Positions 9,501-16,305 of a stretch of DNA of 21,002 bases are shown piece after piece. The translations under genes and the position numbers were made by a program. The DNA is taken from the IMG/VR virus record IMGVR_UViG_3300007628_000005, positions 1-21,002 of that record, one strand, 5' to 3'. The notes under the pieces are model-generated. The model saw only the letters and a list, made by a program, of their open reading frames with translations, was not told where the DNA came from and made no database searches. This DNA comes from a virus. The stretch's first letter is position 1. Each line of letters opens with the position of its first letter.

Positions 9501-10646
9501 CTTTTTGTAAACAATAACGCTAGGATTGAAGGTACTCTAGAGGTAGAAAACCTTAGGTTTATAGGTACCGATACTGCAGACGAGCTGACAAGTATATCTG
9601 AGCCTCAGAACGCTATCATCTACAAAGACGGTATTAAGACTGTAGATAACAAACCTAACGGTATTTTGAGGACTAAAGAATTTAGTATAGACCAAAAGGT
9701 AGTTCTTATAAATGAGTCTCTTGGTTATAACGATGACGCAGTAGTAGTAAGACAAAGTTTGGATGGTGTGATTAAAGATACCAGAAGAGTTAATTATATA
9801 CAAACTGGTAATAATGGTGTCGGTTATACAGGTGTTATCCCAACGTGGGTTAAAGATAGTATGACTTATGCAGCCCCTGAGTTAGAAGAACGAGGCGGTA
9901 ACTTTTTAGATGCTGATACTATATCTGAAGAGTTAGGAGTTACTAGAAGGAATGACCCAGAGTATAGGTATAGTCTTGATAAAATAACTTTGGCTACTCT
10001 AGGGACTATTAAGATGAGATATATTGGAAGAATAGATAAAAGCGCTGTTAGTACGAACAACATTACAGACTTTATACAGACTTACGAGTTCGAATCCCCC
10101 TACTTTAAAGATAGGGACCAAGGGAGCGTTATTAATTGGTTCGCAGACGATCAAACTACAATATCTAACAACTTTATAGCTACTGTAGACCTAAGTGTAA
10201 TCGATGATCAAAAAGCATTTTGGAATAACAACGTGACCGCTCAAACAATAGGACCTCAGATTTACAACCTAAATAGACCTATATGGGTGTACATTCCTTT
10301 AAGCAGTTGGACCCACTATAGAGTGTGGAGCGATTTAAAGATGCTGTCTGAAACTTCTCCCGGTACAAGTCAGTACTTAACTATATATCTTGCTCAAAGA
10401 TGGTACCACCGTTTAATAGGTCAGAATTATGTAGAGATGAATAAACTCGTCAATAGTAGTGTTGATACAAAAGACAAAGATTGGTCTTTAGCTGTTTACC
10501 CTAGGTTTAAAAGTGTGACAAGAACAGTAGTAGATGTTACAGAAGACCAATATGATGCTGAGTGGGATCTAAACCTAATAGTTACTGCTTCTAGCGGTAC
10601 TGCATCAGATCTACAAGGCAGGATGTTTATTAATAGATACAAATAA
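6531..10646 (+). CDS. Giant virion structural protein, tail fibre/baseplate-like
   Basis: This protein has 1371 residues, with AAGGTG before the ATG. Residues about 1-60 are a helical, tyrosine-rich anchor. Residues about 150-210 (RDIVFIDLHFEEV and ATANRLRAVFDIRVLEG) match my memory of an N-terminal domain of phage tail and baseplate fibre proteins. Residues about 385-570 carry recurring Gly-x-Thr-Gly motifs (GITG, GLTG, GETG, GFTG). Residues about 790-1060 are regular beta-strand repeats like a fibre shaft (VFFNGDGLLNRV, VYGDLFANNLKF). The C-terminal ~250 residues are beta-rich and could bind a receptor. No enzyme motif or chaperone peptidase is recognised. It lies between terminase and portal, which usually adjoin. 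The stop codon is inside the downstream terminator stem. A tail or fibre role is inferred. Confidence 0.85.
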   Translation: MGGTSGNYSNIIIYDEDKRYYYLNPQKNKPLLDDEIRNMHIAVMDQLRRSIQHTQGDIAVPLETFSTTNPTGNHFKVVSDGSTPNDFKVIGGNGIDNPAVMFLKGYYIFLPDDITYNLQTYGTSNVDLATNSDKSKTLTLIPDLTTPTEDRRDIVFIDLHFEEVTATSGADDEVYYDSSLLDPRIGTATANRLRAVFDIRVLEGWEGPIGKDIFEHTSFLGGIDYTVPPTQQHFRVPISVVYRESGTSIIDNSKVIDLLTMYDKRPMTLEEVSFRSLHGGYGESAVFETEGSFTGFNSQFPGAKLDEGAYATGLNQGFASEAFNTDSITPRAVDNDGKFQMGAIQVGVETGTQTYPVTAETGPEELNPGEVIAHEASFQHVALGYDRGITGKREYNDAVSIHTQGLTGVSINLLRRGITGAAGLSMHNYNGETGVYTQFVDSENYLVVDYKGRMGFNTATPGWDALPTIWNVERYVDPVNIVLDVNDSVRVREHLFIDRDTYTQGDVYGKTWSIPSTVDKENKAYFGYTGTPSYGLTGSSANVVIRPGIATQGLSGIEDYRGFTGVSGFYESYDKDGGRVFTIGDLGPEFDRVVKTLYGTGLVPLLYSDNSFRYLDTLGTMVSGDEVTATVDFLNGGDVTLSTITISGSNFDDAIEYLRSELESQLQSIASSADITVHILSDEYDEALPLADRIKNDGKIIIRDKLSEIQSIKSFNVQRSTLVPPNNNDDIMWTESKYYGSGSYGGDLLDFKFAKLDLGEAADAWLFNGDVFFNGDGLLNRVTFSPNVIFRDNIFVYGDLFANNLKFDRAIVNNLTVNQKLDALRYVDIGSGYNESNEPIGGLTLGVGTSGSIELMRMQRNQYRSLWLYVDGDAKAENFIADLCGTAGSVSTVIGNSFPRSNDILNDVYLNIGGSYTDTNNPYGLHLVDSRSGIDVTQGQGFRTLRIDHADGDGNLGQISVDLRGDLIVSNNTASRRITAGTTTPNVNYDLFVNNNARIEGTLEVENLRFIGTDTADELTSISEPQNAIIYKDGIKTVDNKPNGILRTKEFSIDQKVVLINESLGYNDDAVVVRQSLDGVIKDTRRVNYIQTGNNGVGYTGVIPTWVKDSMTYAAPELEERGGNFLDADTISEELGVTRRNDPEYRYSLDKITLATLGTIKMRYIGRIDKSAVSTNNITDFIQTYEFESPYFKDRDQGSVINWFADDQTTISNNFIATVDLSVIDDQKAFWNNNVTAQTIGPQIYNLNRPIWVYIPLSSWTHYRVWSDLKMLSETSPGTSQYLTIYLAQRWYHRLIGQNYVEMNKLVNSSVDTKDKDWSLAVYPRFKSVTRTVVDVTEDQYDAEWDLNLIVTASSGTASDLQGRMFINRYK

Positions 10647-10685
10647 AGTAATAGGGGCTCTATTTTAGAGCCCCTATTACTTTAT
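10643..10685. terminator. Bidirectional intrinsic terminator between convergent genes
   Basis: This is a perfect 20-bp inverted repeat with a 3-nt TTT loop. The GC-rich core GGGGCTC/GAGCCCC sits close to the loop and the stem ends in AAA/TTT. It can stop transcription from both sides. The TAA of the fibre gene (10644-10646) and the stop of the minus-strand gene (10682-10684) both lie in the stem base. Confidence 0.93.
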
Positions 10686-11206
10686 GGAAGAACGATTTCG
10701 TCTAAGAATACCGTTATATCTGTACACATATTTCTACTTATGTCTATATAAGAGCATCCTCCCGGTACAGTTTGATTAATAGTTGATATAGTCGCATCTC
10801 TGTATGTAAAACGTAGGTTCATTGGGCTATCTTGCCAGTCACCAGGGTCGGAGTCATAACACTCTGGTAGTCTAAGAGTTATAGATACTTTACCTTGAGA
10901 ATCTGTGATATAGTTGGCGTAAGGGTTAAGTTCGCGCGTCTCGATACAGCACGCCTCCCAAGCTCCTGTATGCACAGCAACTTGAGTACTTATGGATACG
11001 TATGGAATAGGTCTATAATTGTGATCTACTACAGTAATGTTTAAATTAAGGGTTGTGGCTCCCGTTAAAGGTATAAACTCGATCTTGCTTATCTCGTTAA
11101 TATTGTAGGATAGGCTGTTACCGCCGTTCATAGTGACCTTCATGAAATAGTCTTGACTATAACTCAGACTCACGAGAAAAAGAATCAGAAACATAAATCT
11201 ACGCAT
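10682..11206 (-). CDS. Secreted Ig-like protein, probable phage cargo (moron) gene
   Basis: The protein has 174 residues and is the only minus-strand gene here. The N-terminus is a classic Sec signal peptide: two Arg, a hydrophobic core (FMFLILFLVSL) and a likely cut after SYS before Gln. Residues about 20-45 (KVTMNGGNSLSYNINEISKI) show a short pattern I associate with secreted proteins of Bacteroidota, Fibrobacterota and relatives. After it comes one beta-sandwich, Ig-like domain resembling bacterial adhesin repeats (LNLNITVVDHNYRPIPYVSI, then YITDSQGKVSITLRLP). Five mature-region cysteines could form disulfides after export. A good site (AAGGAG, 7 nt spacing) precedes the ATG. It has its own upstream gap and ends in the shared terminator, so it is a separate unit. 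Function is unknown; altering the host surface is a guess. Confidence 0.85.
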   Translation of the reverse strand: MRRFMFLILFLVSLSYSQDYFMKVTMNGGNSLSYNINEISKIEFIPLTGATTLNLNITVVDHNYRPIPYVSISTQVAVHTGAWEACCIETRELNPYANYITDSQGKVSITLRLPECYDSDPGDWQDSPMNLRFTYRDATISTINQTVPGGCSYIDISRNMCTDITVFLDEIVLP

Positions 11207-11220
11207 AAAAACTCTCCTTG

Positions 11221-11245
11221 CTTAGGTTTTTTAATCATACCTAAG
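11221..11245. promoter_or_regulatory. Inverted repeat upstream of the secreted-protein gene
   Basis: Seven-base arms CTTAGGT and ACCTAAG are separated by 11 nt, just 5' of the ribosome site of the minus-strand gene. There is no T-run on either side, so it is not a terminator. It could be an operator or a leader hairpin. The function is unproven. Confidence 0.4.
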
Positions 11246-11304
11246 TAATATACTTTTTTGTACTAAGAAAATTAAACGATAATTTCCATAAAAATACACG
11301 CCAT

Positions 11305-11320
11305 AATAATGTATTAATAA
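11305..11320 (+). promoter_or_regulatory. Candidate phage promoter element, copy 1 (divergent gap)
   Basis: The sequence AATAATGTATTAATAA matches 14 of 16 bases of the identical elements at 14500-14515 and 18003-18018. The palindromic core TATTAATA (11312-11319) starts 55 nt before the ATG at 11367. It lies in the 160-nt divergent gap (11207-11366), which otherwise holds AT-rich DNA and the ribosome sites of both genes. I see no convincing sigma-70 promoter in this gap. Confidence 0.4.
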
Positions 11321-11366
11321 TCCAGCGCTTTATATACGTTGTATTATTCAGATTATAGGAGATGTT

Positions 11367-11570
11367 ATGCCCGGTGAGTTAGGAGACGAGCAAACACAAC
11401 CAGGTGTAGGTTATTACGAGGACCGCTATGACCCAGACCCGGAATGGATTCACGCTAAGGATAGCACTGGGTGGTATGAACCTATACCTGAAAATAGCCA
11501 AATAAAAAGGATATTAAAAAGGCTTAGGAATAAAAAATATAAAAGATCAGATGGAGACCAAGATGCCTGA
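11367..11570 (+). CDS. Small protein of unknown function at the head of the portal operon
   Basis: The protein has 67 residues, with AGGAG at 11357-11361 five bases before the ATG. The first 45 residues are acidic and aromatic with many Pro, Asp and Tyr (YYEDRYDPDPEWIHAKDS). The last 20 are strongly basic (IKRILKRLRNKKYKRS). No family is recognised. It is the first gene after the divergent gap, and its end overlaps the next gene, so it belongs to the portal transcription unit. The basic tail could bind nucleic acid or an acidic partner; this is a guess. Confidence 0.75.
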   Translation: MPGELGDEQTQPGVGYYEDRYDPDPEWIHAKDSTGWYEPIPENSQIKRILKRLRNKKYKRSDGDQDA

Positions 11571-11874
11571 AACCAACCAGACTATCAAAAAAATAGATAT
11601 GCTAAGAGGTAAAGTTAAGAAAGATATTGTTAATATGCTTCAGCTTTACGGGTCTCTAAAGGATGACTTGGAAGGTAAGTTTAGGTCTGAGTTGAGGCAG
11701 CAAAAGGGTGATTACAACGGGCTAGAAGATTTTTACGCCCTGGTAATGCTGCTTAAAAAAGATAGCCAAACAGTTTCGGGTATAATGAATCTATTTAAGA
11801 GATTAAATGATTTATCTAAGTTTAACGTTTCTGAAATAGAAGATAATATAGAGCTCGAAAAAATATTCGAGTAG
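11563..11874 (+). CDS. Small helical protein preceding the portal
   Basis: Two ATGs are possible. The one at 11551 has no clear ribosome site; the one at 11563 has GGAG at 11553-11556 with a 6-nt spacer, so I choose 11563 (103 aa, starting MPETNQTIKK). It then overlaps the preceding gene by 8 nt. The product is almost wholly alpha-helical and charged, with heptad-like spacing (KIDMLRGKVKKDIVNMLQLY, later MNLFKRLNDLSKF). No known domain is seen. It sits 11 nt before the portal gene, which suggests an accessory role in portal or prohead assembly, by position only. Confidence 0.78.
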   Translation: MPETNQTIKKIDMLRGKVKKDIVNMLQLYGSLKDDLEGKFRSELRQQKGDYNGLEDFYALVMLLKKDSQTVSGIMNLFKRLNDLSKFNVSEIEDNIELEKIFE

Positions 11875-11885
11875 GGAGATAGTAT

Positions 11886-13877
11886 ATGGCAGAAAAAAAA
11901 GGATCGACAAGGACAAGGGTTACAAAAACTGCGTCCGTATCCGACACAGCAGGAAGTATGGCTAAAAAAACAGCTCAGGTTAAAACCATAGCTAGTCAGT
12001 CATCCACACCTATGCCTCTTACAGAAAAAGAAACAAGAGCTCGTATGGCAAAAAAGTACTCTACGACTACCTTTGGTTTTAATACTAGAAAAGCCTTCGA
12101 TTCTGCAGGTATAGGAGACGTATCAAATAGCGGTCATGGTAATTTTTACTCTCCGCAGCTATCTACAGACTTTTTAGAGAAGCCGCAAAACTTAAGAGAG
12201 CGTAGAGCTTGGTATAGGCATTTTTACAATTCTAACGAATTTGTAGGAGCGGCTGTAGACCTGCACTCTACTCTCCCTCTTTCAAAAATAAGACTAGATA
12301 AACCAAAATGTAAGAACTCAGATATGTGTGATTATGTCTATGATTACTTTGTAGACATGTGTGATGACATGAAGTTGTTTAAAACTCTTCTAGAAATAAG
12401 TCATGAGTACTGGCTCTTGGGTAACTGCTTCATTTTCGCTGAAGACCATGAGCCTTATACGGTTGAGGATGAAACCGACTTATCTGCGCAGGATAGAATA
12501 AAAGAGCTTAAAGAAGCTGGAAGAATAAGGTCTGATAAATTACACAAAGAATTTGAAATTGTAGATAAAGATCCTAATTACTTAGGGTGGAGAAAGCTTT
12601 TAATACTTCCCCCAGACCAGGTTAGAATAAAGAAAATACCTCTATCTGATGATTCGTTGATAGAGTTTATACCAGACCCAGAAACTAAAAAAAGTATACT
12701 TCAAGCTAAGCAGGGTATGTATCCAGGCTCTTACTTCCAAACAGAAAAAAATCCATACAGCCCTCCTGACGTACCGGAAAAACTAGCTCAGCAGTTAGAA
12801 CAAAACGGTACCATACCTCTAGACACAGACCCCTTTAGCGGGTCGCATGTGTACCACCTAGCTAGAAAGAAATCCCAATACGAGACTCTAGGAGTTTCTG
12901 TACTGGAGAGGTGCATAAATACTCTGCTCCTCCAAGATAAACTTAGACAAGCTCAGACCTCAATAGCCTCTCGGCACATGACTCCCATACGTATCGTGTG
13001 GGGAGAAGATTTAAGTGAGCCGGACGTTGAGAACTTACGAGAGCAGGTTGATTTGGCTCTTGTAGACCCAGACTTCTCGATTATCACCAACTACCAGGTT
13101 AACTGGGAAGAGATGGGATCTAACGGTCGTTTATTGGAACTCTCAGGAGAGTATGACCATATAGAAAACTCTCTATTTTCTGGGCTTGGTGTTACTCGTG
13201 AGATACTTACCGGTGAAGGTACGTATTCAGGTAATCGTATCACTCTTGAGATTATGAATACCCAATATTTGCTGTATCGAGAATTACTTCAAGAGTACGT
13301 AGAAAACTACCTGTTCAAGCCTGTGGCGAAGAAAAAAGGTTTTATAGAAGAAGATAAGTACGGAAGACAAAAGCTTATATACCCTAAGCTAAGCTTTACT
13401 AGGCTCGCTATTAGAGATAATGATTCCTTCTTTGAGCAGGTATTTCAACTTTATAATAAGGGCTCGGTTTCTATCGATGTCATACTCGATATGCTTAATA
13501 TTGATCCTGAGTCTACTAGTAAAAAGATTAAGTCCGACCTTTTTACTGTAGATGACTTCGCATATAACCAGCTTATGGCTAATATATACACGGCAGCAGG
13601 ACAAGGTCTAGTAGAGAGATATAACGTACTAGAAAGGCTTGCTGATTATATGGGTTTCTCAGAAGTTGAGCAGCCGCAAGAAGATGAAGGCGGCGGGGAC
13701 TTAGGCGGTGGAATGCCTAGATTCGCTAGTGCTGGAAAAAAAGAAAGCGGTAAAAAGGAGAATCCTAAAGTAGCTAATATGCCTGCTAATAAAAAAGCCG
13801 CTCTTCAAAAAGTATTAAACGCGGCTATGCAAAACCCAGAAAAACTAGAAAAGATTATGGGATATCTGGAGAAATAA
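11886..13877 (+). CDS. Portal protein
   Basis: The portal forms the dodecameric ring at one capsid vertex that seeds assembly, docks the terminase and passes DNA. The product has 663 residues, within the usual portal range. Recognisable portal features are the N-terminal wing (WYRHFYNSNEFVGAAVDLHS, about residues 108-127), an aromatic stretch HEYWLLGNCFIFAEDH, the segment HVYHLARKKSQYETLGVSVL, and the stem/crown region ENSLFSGLGVTREILTGEG followed by helical YLLYRELLQEYVENYLF. The first 60 residues are Ser/Thr/Lys-rich and the last 60 are Gly/Lys-rich, both probably flexible. [K/R]-x-A-S tetrapeptides sit only in those tails (KTAS 14-17, RFAS 612-615), consistent with trimming of the ends. 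AGGGAG precedes the ATG. Identification is by pattern, without alignment. Confidence 0.92.
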   Translation: MAEKKGSTRTRVTKTASVSDTAGSMAKKTAQVKTIASQSSTPMPLTEKETRARMAKKYSTTTFGFNTRKAFDSAGIGDVSNSGHGNFYSPQLSTDFLEKPQNLRERRAWYRHFYNSNEFVGAAVDLHSTLPLSKIRLDKPKCKNSDMCDYVYDYFVDMCDDMKLFKTLLEISHEYWLLGNCFIFAEDHEPYTVEDETDLSAQDRIKELKEAGRIRSDKLHKEFEIVDKDPNYLGWRKLLILPPDQVRIKKIPLSDDSLIEFIPDPETKKSILQAKQGMYPGSYFQTEKNPYSPPDVPEKLAQQLEQNGTIPLDTDPFSGSHVYHLARKKSQYETLGVSVLERCINTLLLQDKLRQAQTSIASRHMTPIRIVWGEDLSEPDVENLREQVDLALVDPDFSIITNYQVNWEEMGSNGRLLELSGEYDHIENSLFSGLGVTREILTGEGTYSGNRITLEIMNTQYLLYRELLQEYVENYLFKPVAKKKGFIEEDKYGRQKLIYPKLSFTRLAIRDNDSFFEQVFQLYNKGSVSIDVILDMLNIDPESTSKKIKSDLFTVDDFAYNQLMANIYTAAGQGLVERYNVLERLADYMGFSEVEQPQEDEGGGDLGGGMPRFASAGKKESGKKENPKVANMPANKKAALQKVLNAAMQNPEKLEKIMGYLEK

Positions 13878-13879
13878 GA

Positions 13880-14215
13880 ATGATAGTTTTAATAAGCAAT
13901 AAAATAAGGTCTGTTGTTGCAAGTCTTATAGGCATTGACGTAGATGAGTGTTTGCCTTCTGATGAAAAGCAAGCTAAAAAGTTTAAGGTGGAGAATCCCG
14001 TCAAAGAGGTAACTGTTACACACAAAAGAACAGACGGAGATATTAAGGAGAGAAAGTATAAAGCCCCTCCCAAAATTAAACCTAAGAGAAGAGATAATAC
14101 TTTATCTGAATGGGATTATAAAGACAAGAGAAAAGAGTATACAGAGCAATATAGGAATGAAGGTAAAGACGTCGAGACTGGTAACAAATACATTAAGAAA
14201 TTAAAAGGAGAGTAA
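13880..14215 (+). CDS. Small basic protein of unknown function after the portal
   Basis: The protein has 111 residues. It begins 2 nt after the portal stop, with GGAGAA overlapping the portal end as its ribosome site. The first 20 residues are hydrophobic (MIVLISNKIRSVVASLIGI). That stretch is too interrupted by charge for a confident membrane segment. The remainder is rich in Lys, Arg, Glu and Pro (KAPPKIKPKRRD) and probably extended or disordered. No family is recognised. Tight coupling to the portal gene suggests a structural accessory role. Confidence 0.75.
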   Translation: MIVLISNKIRSVVASLIGIDVDECLPSDEKQAKKFKVENPVKEVTVTHKRTDGDIKERKYKAPPKIKPKRRDNTLSEWDYKDKRKEYTEQYRNEGKDVETGNKYIKKLKGE

Positions 14216-14216
14216 T

Positions 14217-14504
14217 ATGGCGAAGGCTCCGAGACAACTTAAACGTCAGATAGAGATCTTTGAGGGTGTTATAAAATCCCTTAATGATATCACAGACGTT
14301 AATAAGATAGAGATGCAATACTATGGGGCGGATTTTATTGAGCAACTCACAGAGTTAAGATCAAAGGCTCTAGATTTGAGAAATTATATAGAAGTCTTTA
14401 AAAACAACTTAGAGTTTTCTTTAGGTACGCAATACGAGAGCAACAGTAGATTTGCTTCTGCTAAGCGTGTGGTGAATAATTACCTAGATTCTCCTGAAGA
14501 ATAA
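14217..14504 (+). CDS. Small coiled-coil protein with a C-terminal RFAS site
   Basis: The protein has 95 residues. AAAGGAG overlaps the end of the previous gene and the ATG is one base after its stop. It is mostly two long amphipathic helices (around residues 5-25 and 37-68), then a short basic tail. RFAS (78-81) is followed by Ala, giving RFASA exactly as in the portal tail. The family is unknown; a small core or portal-associated protein is plausible. The TAA stop lies inside the AT-rich element that precedes the next gene. Confidence 0.78.
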   Translation: MAKAPRQLKRQIEIFEGVIKSLNDITDVNKIEMQYYGADFIEQLTELRSKALDLRNYIEVFKNNLEFSLGTQYESNSRFASAKRVVNNYLDSPEE

Positions 14505-14515
14505 TCTATTAATAT
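14500..14515 (+). promoter_or_regulatory. Candidate phage promoter element, copy 2
   Basis: AATAATCTATTAATAT is identical over 16 nt to 18003-18018 and is followed by ATAAA. The palindromic core TATTAATA is at 14507-14514, 47 nt before the ATG at 14554. It overlaps the stop of the upstream gene. The recurrence in gaps at unit starts is the evidence. Confidence 0.5.
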
Positions 14516-14553
14516 ATAAAGGTTTTAGGTGAATATACCGCTAGGAGAATATT

Positions 14554-15726
14554 ATGGCTAAAGACGATAAAAAGAAAGATAAAAGTACTCCTAAGAAGGA
14601 TACTAATAAGAATGTCCCGAAGGTTACTCCTTCTAAAGACAAAGGACAAAATAATGTAAAGGATAAAGCTAGAAGTCTCATAAAAAATCACCCCCAAGTT
14701 CTTACGAACGCTCGGGGATTGTTTAGGAACGAGAACGGTAAGACTATAGTGGAAGAGATAGTCCATCGTGGAGATTCTAGCACTAAAGAGCGGATAATGC
14801 CTCGTAACCAATGCGACCTAACTGACGAAGATTTACGTTCTTTAGCTGTACATGCCTCCACTCTTGTTAATAAAGATATTGCTAAGTACGACCCGGTTTT
14901 AGCCTCTGAGGAAGCCTTGGCTATGTCTATTCGAACTAAAGACGGCGGTAAATATGACGGAAAGGTTAATGCTAATACTTTTTGTCTTATTCTTGGTGAT
15001 ATGAAAAATATGAAAAAAGCTTCTGACGAATCTAAGGAAAACGAGTCTACAAATGAAGACGCCTCCCCTGAAGAAGAGCCACAAAAAGAGACTGGATTCG
15101 AGAGAGGCAAAAGAATCACTAAAGAAAAGTTAGAAGAAATAAAAAAGAAAAACCAAGAGAAATCTCAAAAAGCTAAAGAAGAGGCCCAAAAGGCTGAAGA
15201 TATTAAAAACCCTGAGGAGGGAAAAATGGATAAGGAAACACTTAGAAGAGAAAAAGAAGCAATGCTTAGGAAGCTTTCTGCTATAGAAGAACTAATGGGC
15301 GAGGAAGTTGAAGCCGCTGATGAGGAACCGACTGAAGACGATGCTCAGGTAAACGATAGTTCTAATCCTGCAGAGCCTGATCAAGGCGGCGGAGAGATCT
15401 CAGATATATCTGATGTTACTGCCTCTCTGGATAAAATTGCTGGTGTCCTTGAGCAACAACGAGACAAAGAGCTGTTTAAGATGGCTTTCCAACTCGACCA
15501 GATCTCAGACATCCTCGAAGGTAAAAGAGAAGCATCTGCACTTGAGAGTGACCCAGACGAGAAATACATGAAAAATTTCTTTAAGGGCGGTCTTCATGAC
15601 GGTGATTCAGATGAGTCTTATATGAAGGAATTTAATACAGATATTACAAAAGAAGTAGAGTCTGTTAAAGATAAAAAGAACGGTAAAGAAGCTAGCCAAA
15701 AGCTGCCTTACCAGAAGTTGAGCTAA
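14554..15726 (+). CDS. Highly charged core/scaffold-like protein
   Basis: The protein has 390 residues, with AGGAGA before the ATG. Residues 1-45 are Lys-rich and disordered. Residues about 45-150 form a compact-looking domain (QVLTNARGLFRNENGKTIVE, then CDLTDEDLRSLAVHASTLVN). Residues 155-285 are an acidic and basic coiled coil with a Glu/Asp-rich stretch. The tail repeats a D-x-D-E-x-Y-M-K motif (DPDEKYMKNFF 333-343 and DSDESYMKEF 351-360). Three [K/R]-x-A-S sites are present (KKAS 154, REAS 325, KEAS 378). Such composition resembles prohead core proteins that are degraded during maturation, but I cannot name a family. It begins a transcription unit with the SH3-like and protease-like genes. 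Confidence 0.82.
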   Translation: MAKDDKKKDKSTPKKDTNKNVPKVTPSKDKGQNNVKDKARSLIKNHPQVLTNARGLFRNENGKTIVEEIVHRGDSSTKERIMPRNQCDLTDEDLRSLAVHASTLVNKDIAKYDPVLASEEALAMSIRTKDGGKYDGKVNANTFCLILGDMKNMKKASDESKENESTNEDASPEEEPQKETGFERGKRITKEKLEEIKKKNQEKSQKAKEEAQKAEDIKNPEEGKMDKETLRREKEAMLRKLSAIEELMGEEVEAADEEPTEDDAQVNDSSNPAEPDQGGGEISDISDVTASLDKIAGVLEQQRDKELFKMAFQLDQISDILEGKREASALESDPDEKYMKNFFKGGLHDGDSDESYMKEFNTDITKEVESVKDKKNGKEASQKLPYQKLS

Positions 15727-15742
15727 TTGAAAGGACCACAAT

Positions 15743-16303
15743 ATGCCTGGTATTTTTCTACATTCTGTCGGTGCCTGTGACTATAAAGTAGGACAACAAG
15801 TAAAGTGGTATGTAAATGAGCTTGAGAAGTCACCCTACATAGGAGTTATAACGGGTATAGCTCCGGCTTCTAATAAGGTGTATGTGGAGTGGCCTGTAGG
15901 AGGTAACCAGCAGATGGATCCTACTGAACTGCTTCTTGTGACCCCTGAGTCTGATGGCGTGTCTCCTATAAAAAGAGAGACTGGATACTCTAGCTATGAG
16001 AAAGAGAAATCCAAGGATCAGTTCGGAGATATTAGTCCTAAAGTCTTAAGACTAGCTGAGAAGCTGGCTGCTTCAACCCAGTCAATAGACATTGAAAAGT
16101 ACAGGGTTAGGAAGATGGCTAGCACGGTATCTACTAAATTTGCTAATGAGTTTGTTGGGAGTGTCTCTAAAGATATCCTTACATGCAAGAATGAAGGTAT
16201 GTCTGATGTAGAGGCGTACCAAACAGTGAGCGCAAGTTATGGTGATACATGCTCAGATATTTTTTTAAGAGATGCTGTTGAAAATATATATCAAGGGGAA
16301 TAA
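15743..16303 (+). CDS. Head-module protein with N-terminal SH3-like domain
   Basis: The protein has 186 residues, with AAAGGA before the ATG. Residues about 14-68 form a small beta-barrel-like pattern (YKVGQQVKWYV, YIGVITGIAP, VYVEWPVGGNQQMDPTELLL) of the SH3-like type, seen in other phage head proteins beside the protease. Residues 90-186 are helical and contain KMAS (124-127), which would separate the two halves, then a C-terminal helical domain with two Cys. The gene is 2 nt before the protease-like gene. The function is unknown; it may bind the capsid or assist the protease. Confidence 0.82.
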   Translation: MPGIFLHSVGACDYKVGQQVKWYVNELEKSPYIGVITGIAPASNKVYVEWPVGGNQQMDPTELLLVTPESDGVSPIKRETGYSSYEKEKSKDQFGDISPKVLRLAEKLAASTQSIDIEKYRVRKMASTVSTKFANEFVGSVSKDILTCKNEGMSDVEAYQTVSASYGDTCSDIFLRDAVENIYQGE

Positions 16304-16305
16304 TA

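Noticed and set aside
10628-10635. Fourth TATTAATA core
   Set aside because: It lies in the coding end of the fibre gene just before a terminator; only the 8-nt core matches in the + orientation, so it is probably chance in AT-rich DNA.
14688-15119. 143-aa minus-strand reading frame opposite the 14554 gene
   Set aside because: It is Ser/Leu-rich as expected from the complement of a Glu/Lys-rich gene, with no ribosome site; it is a shadow. Other antisense frames such as 18763-19050 are the same.
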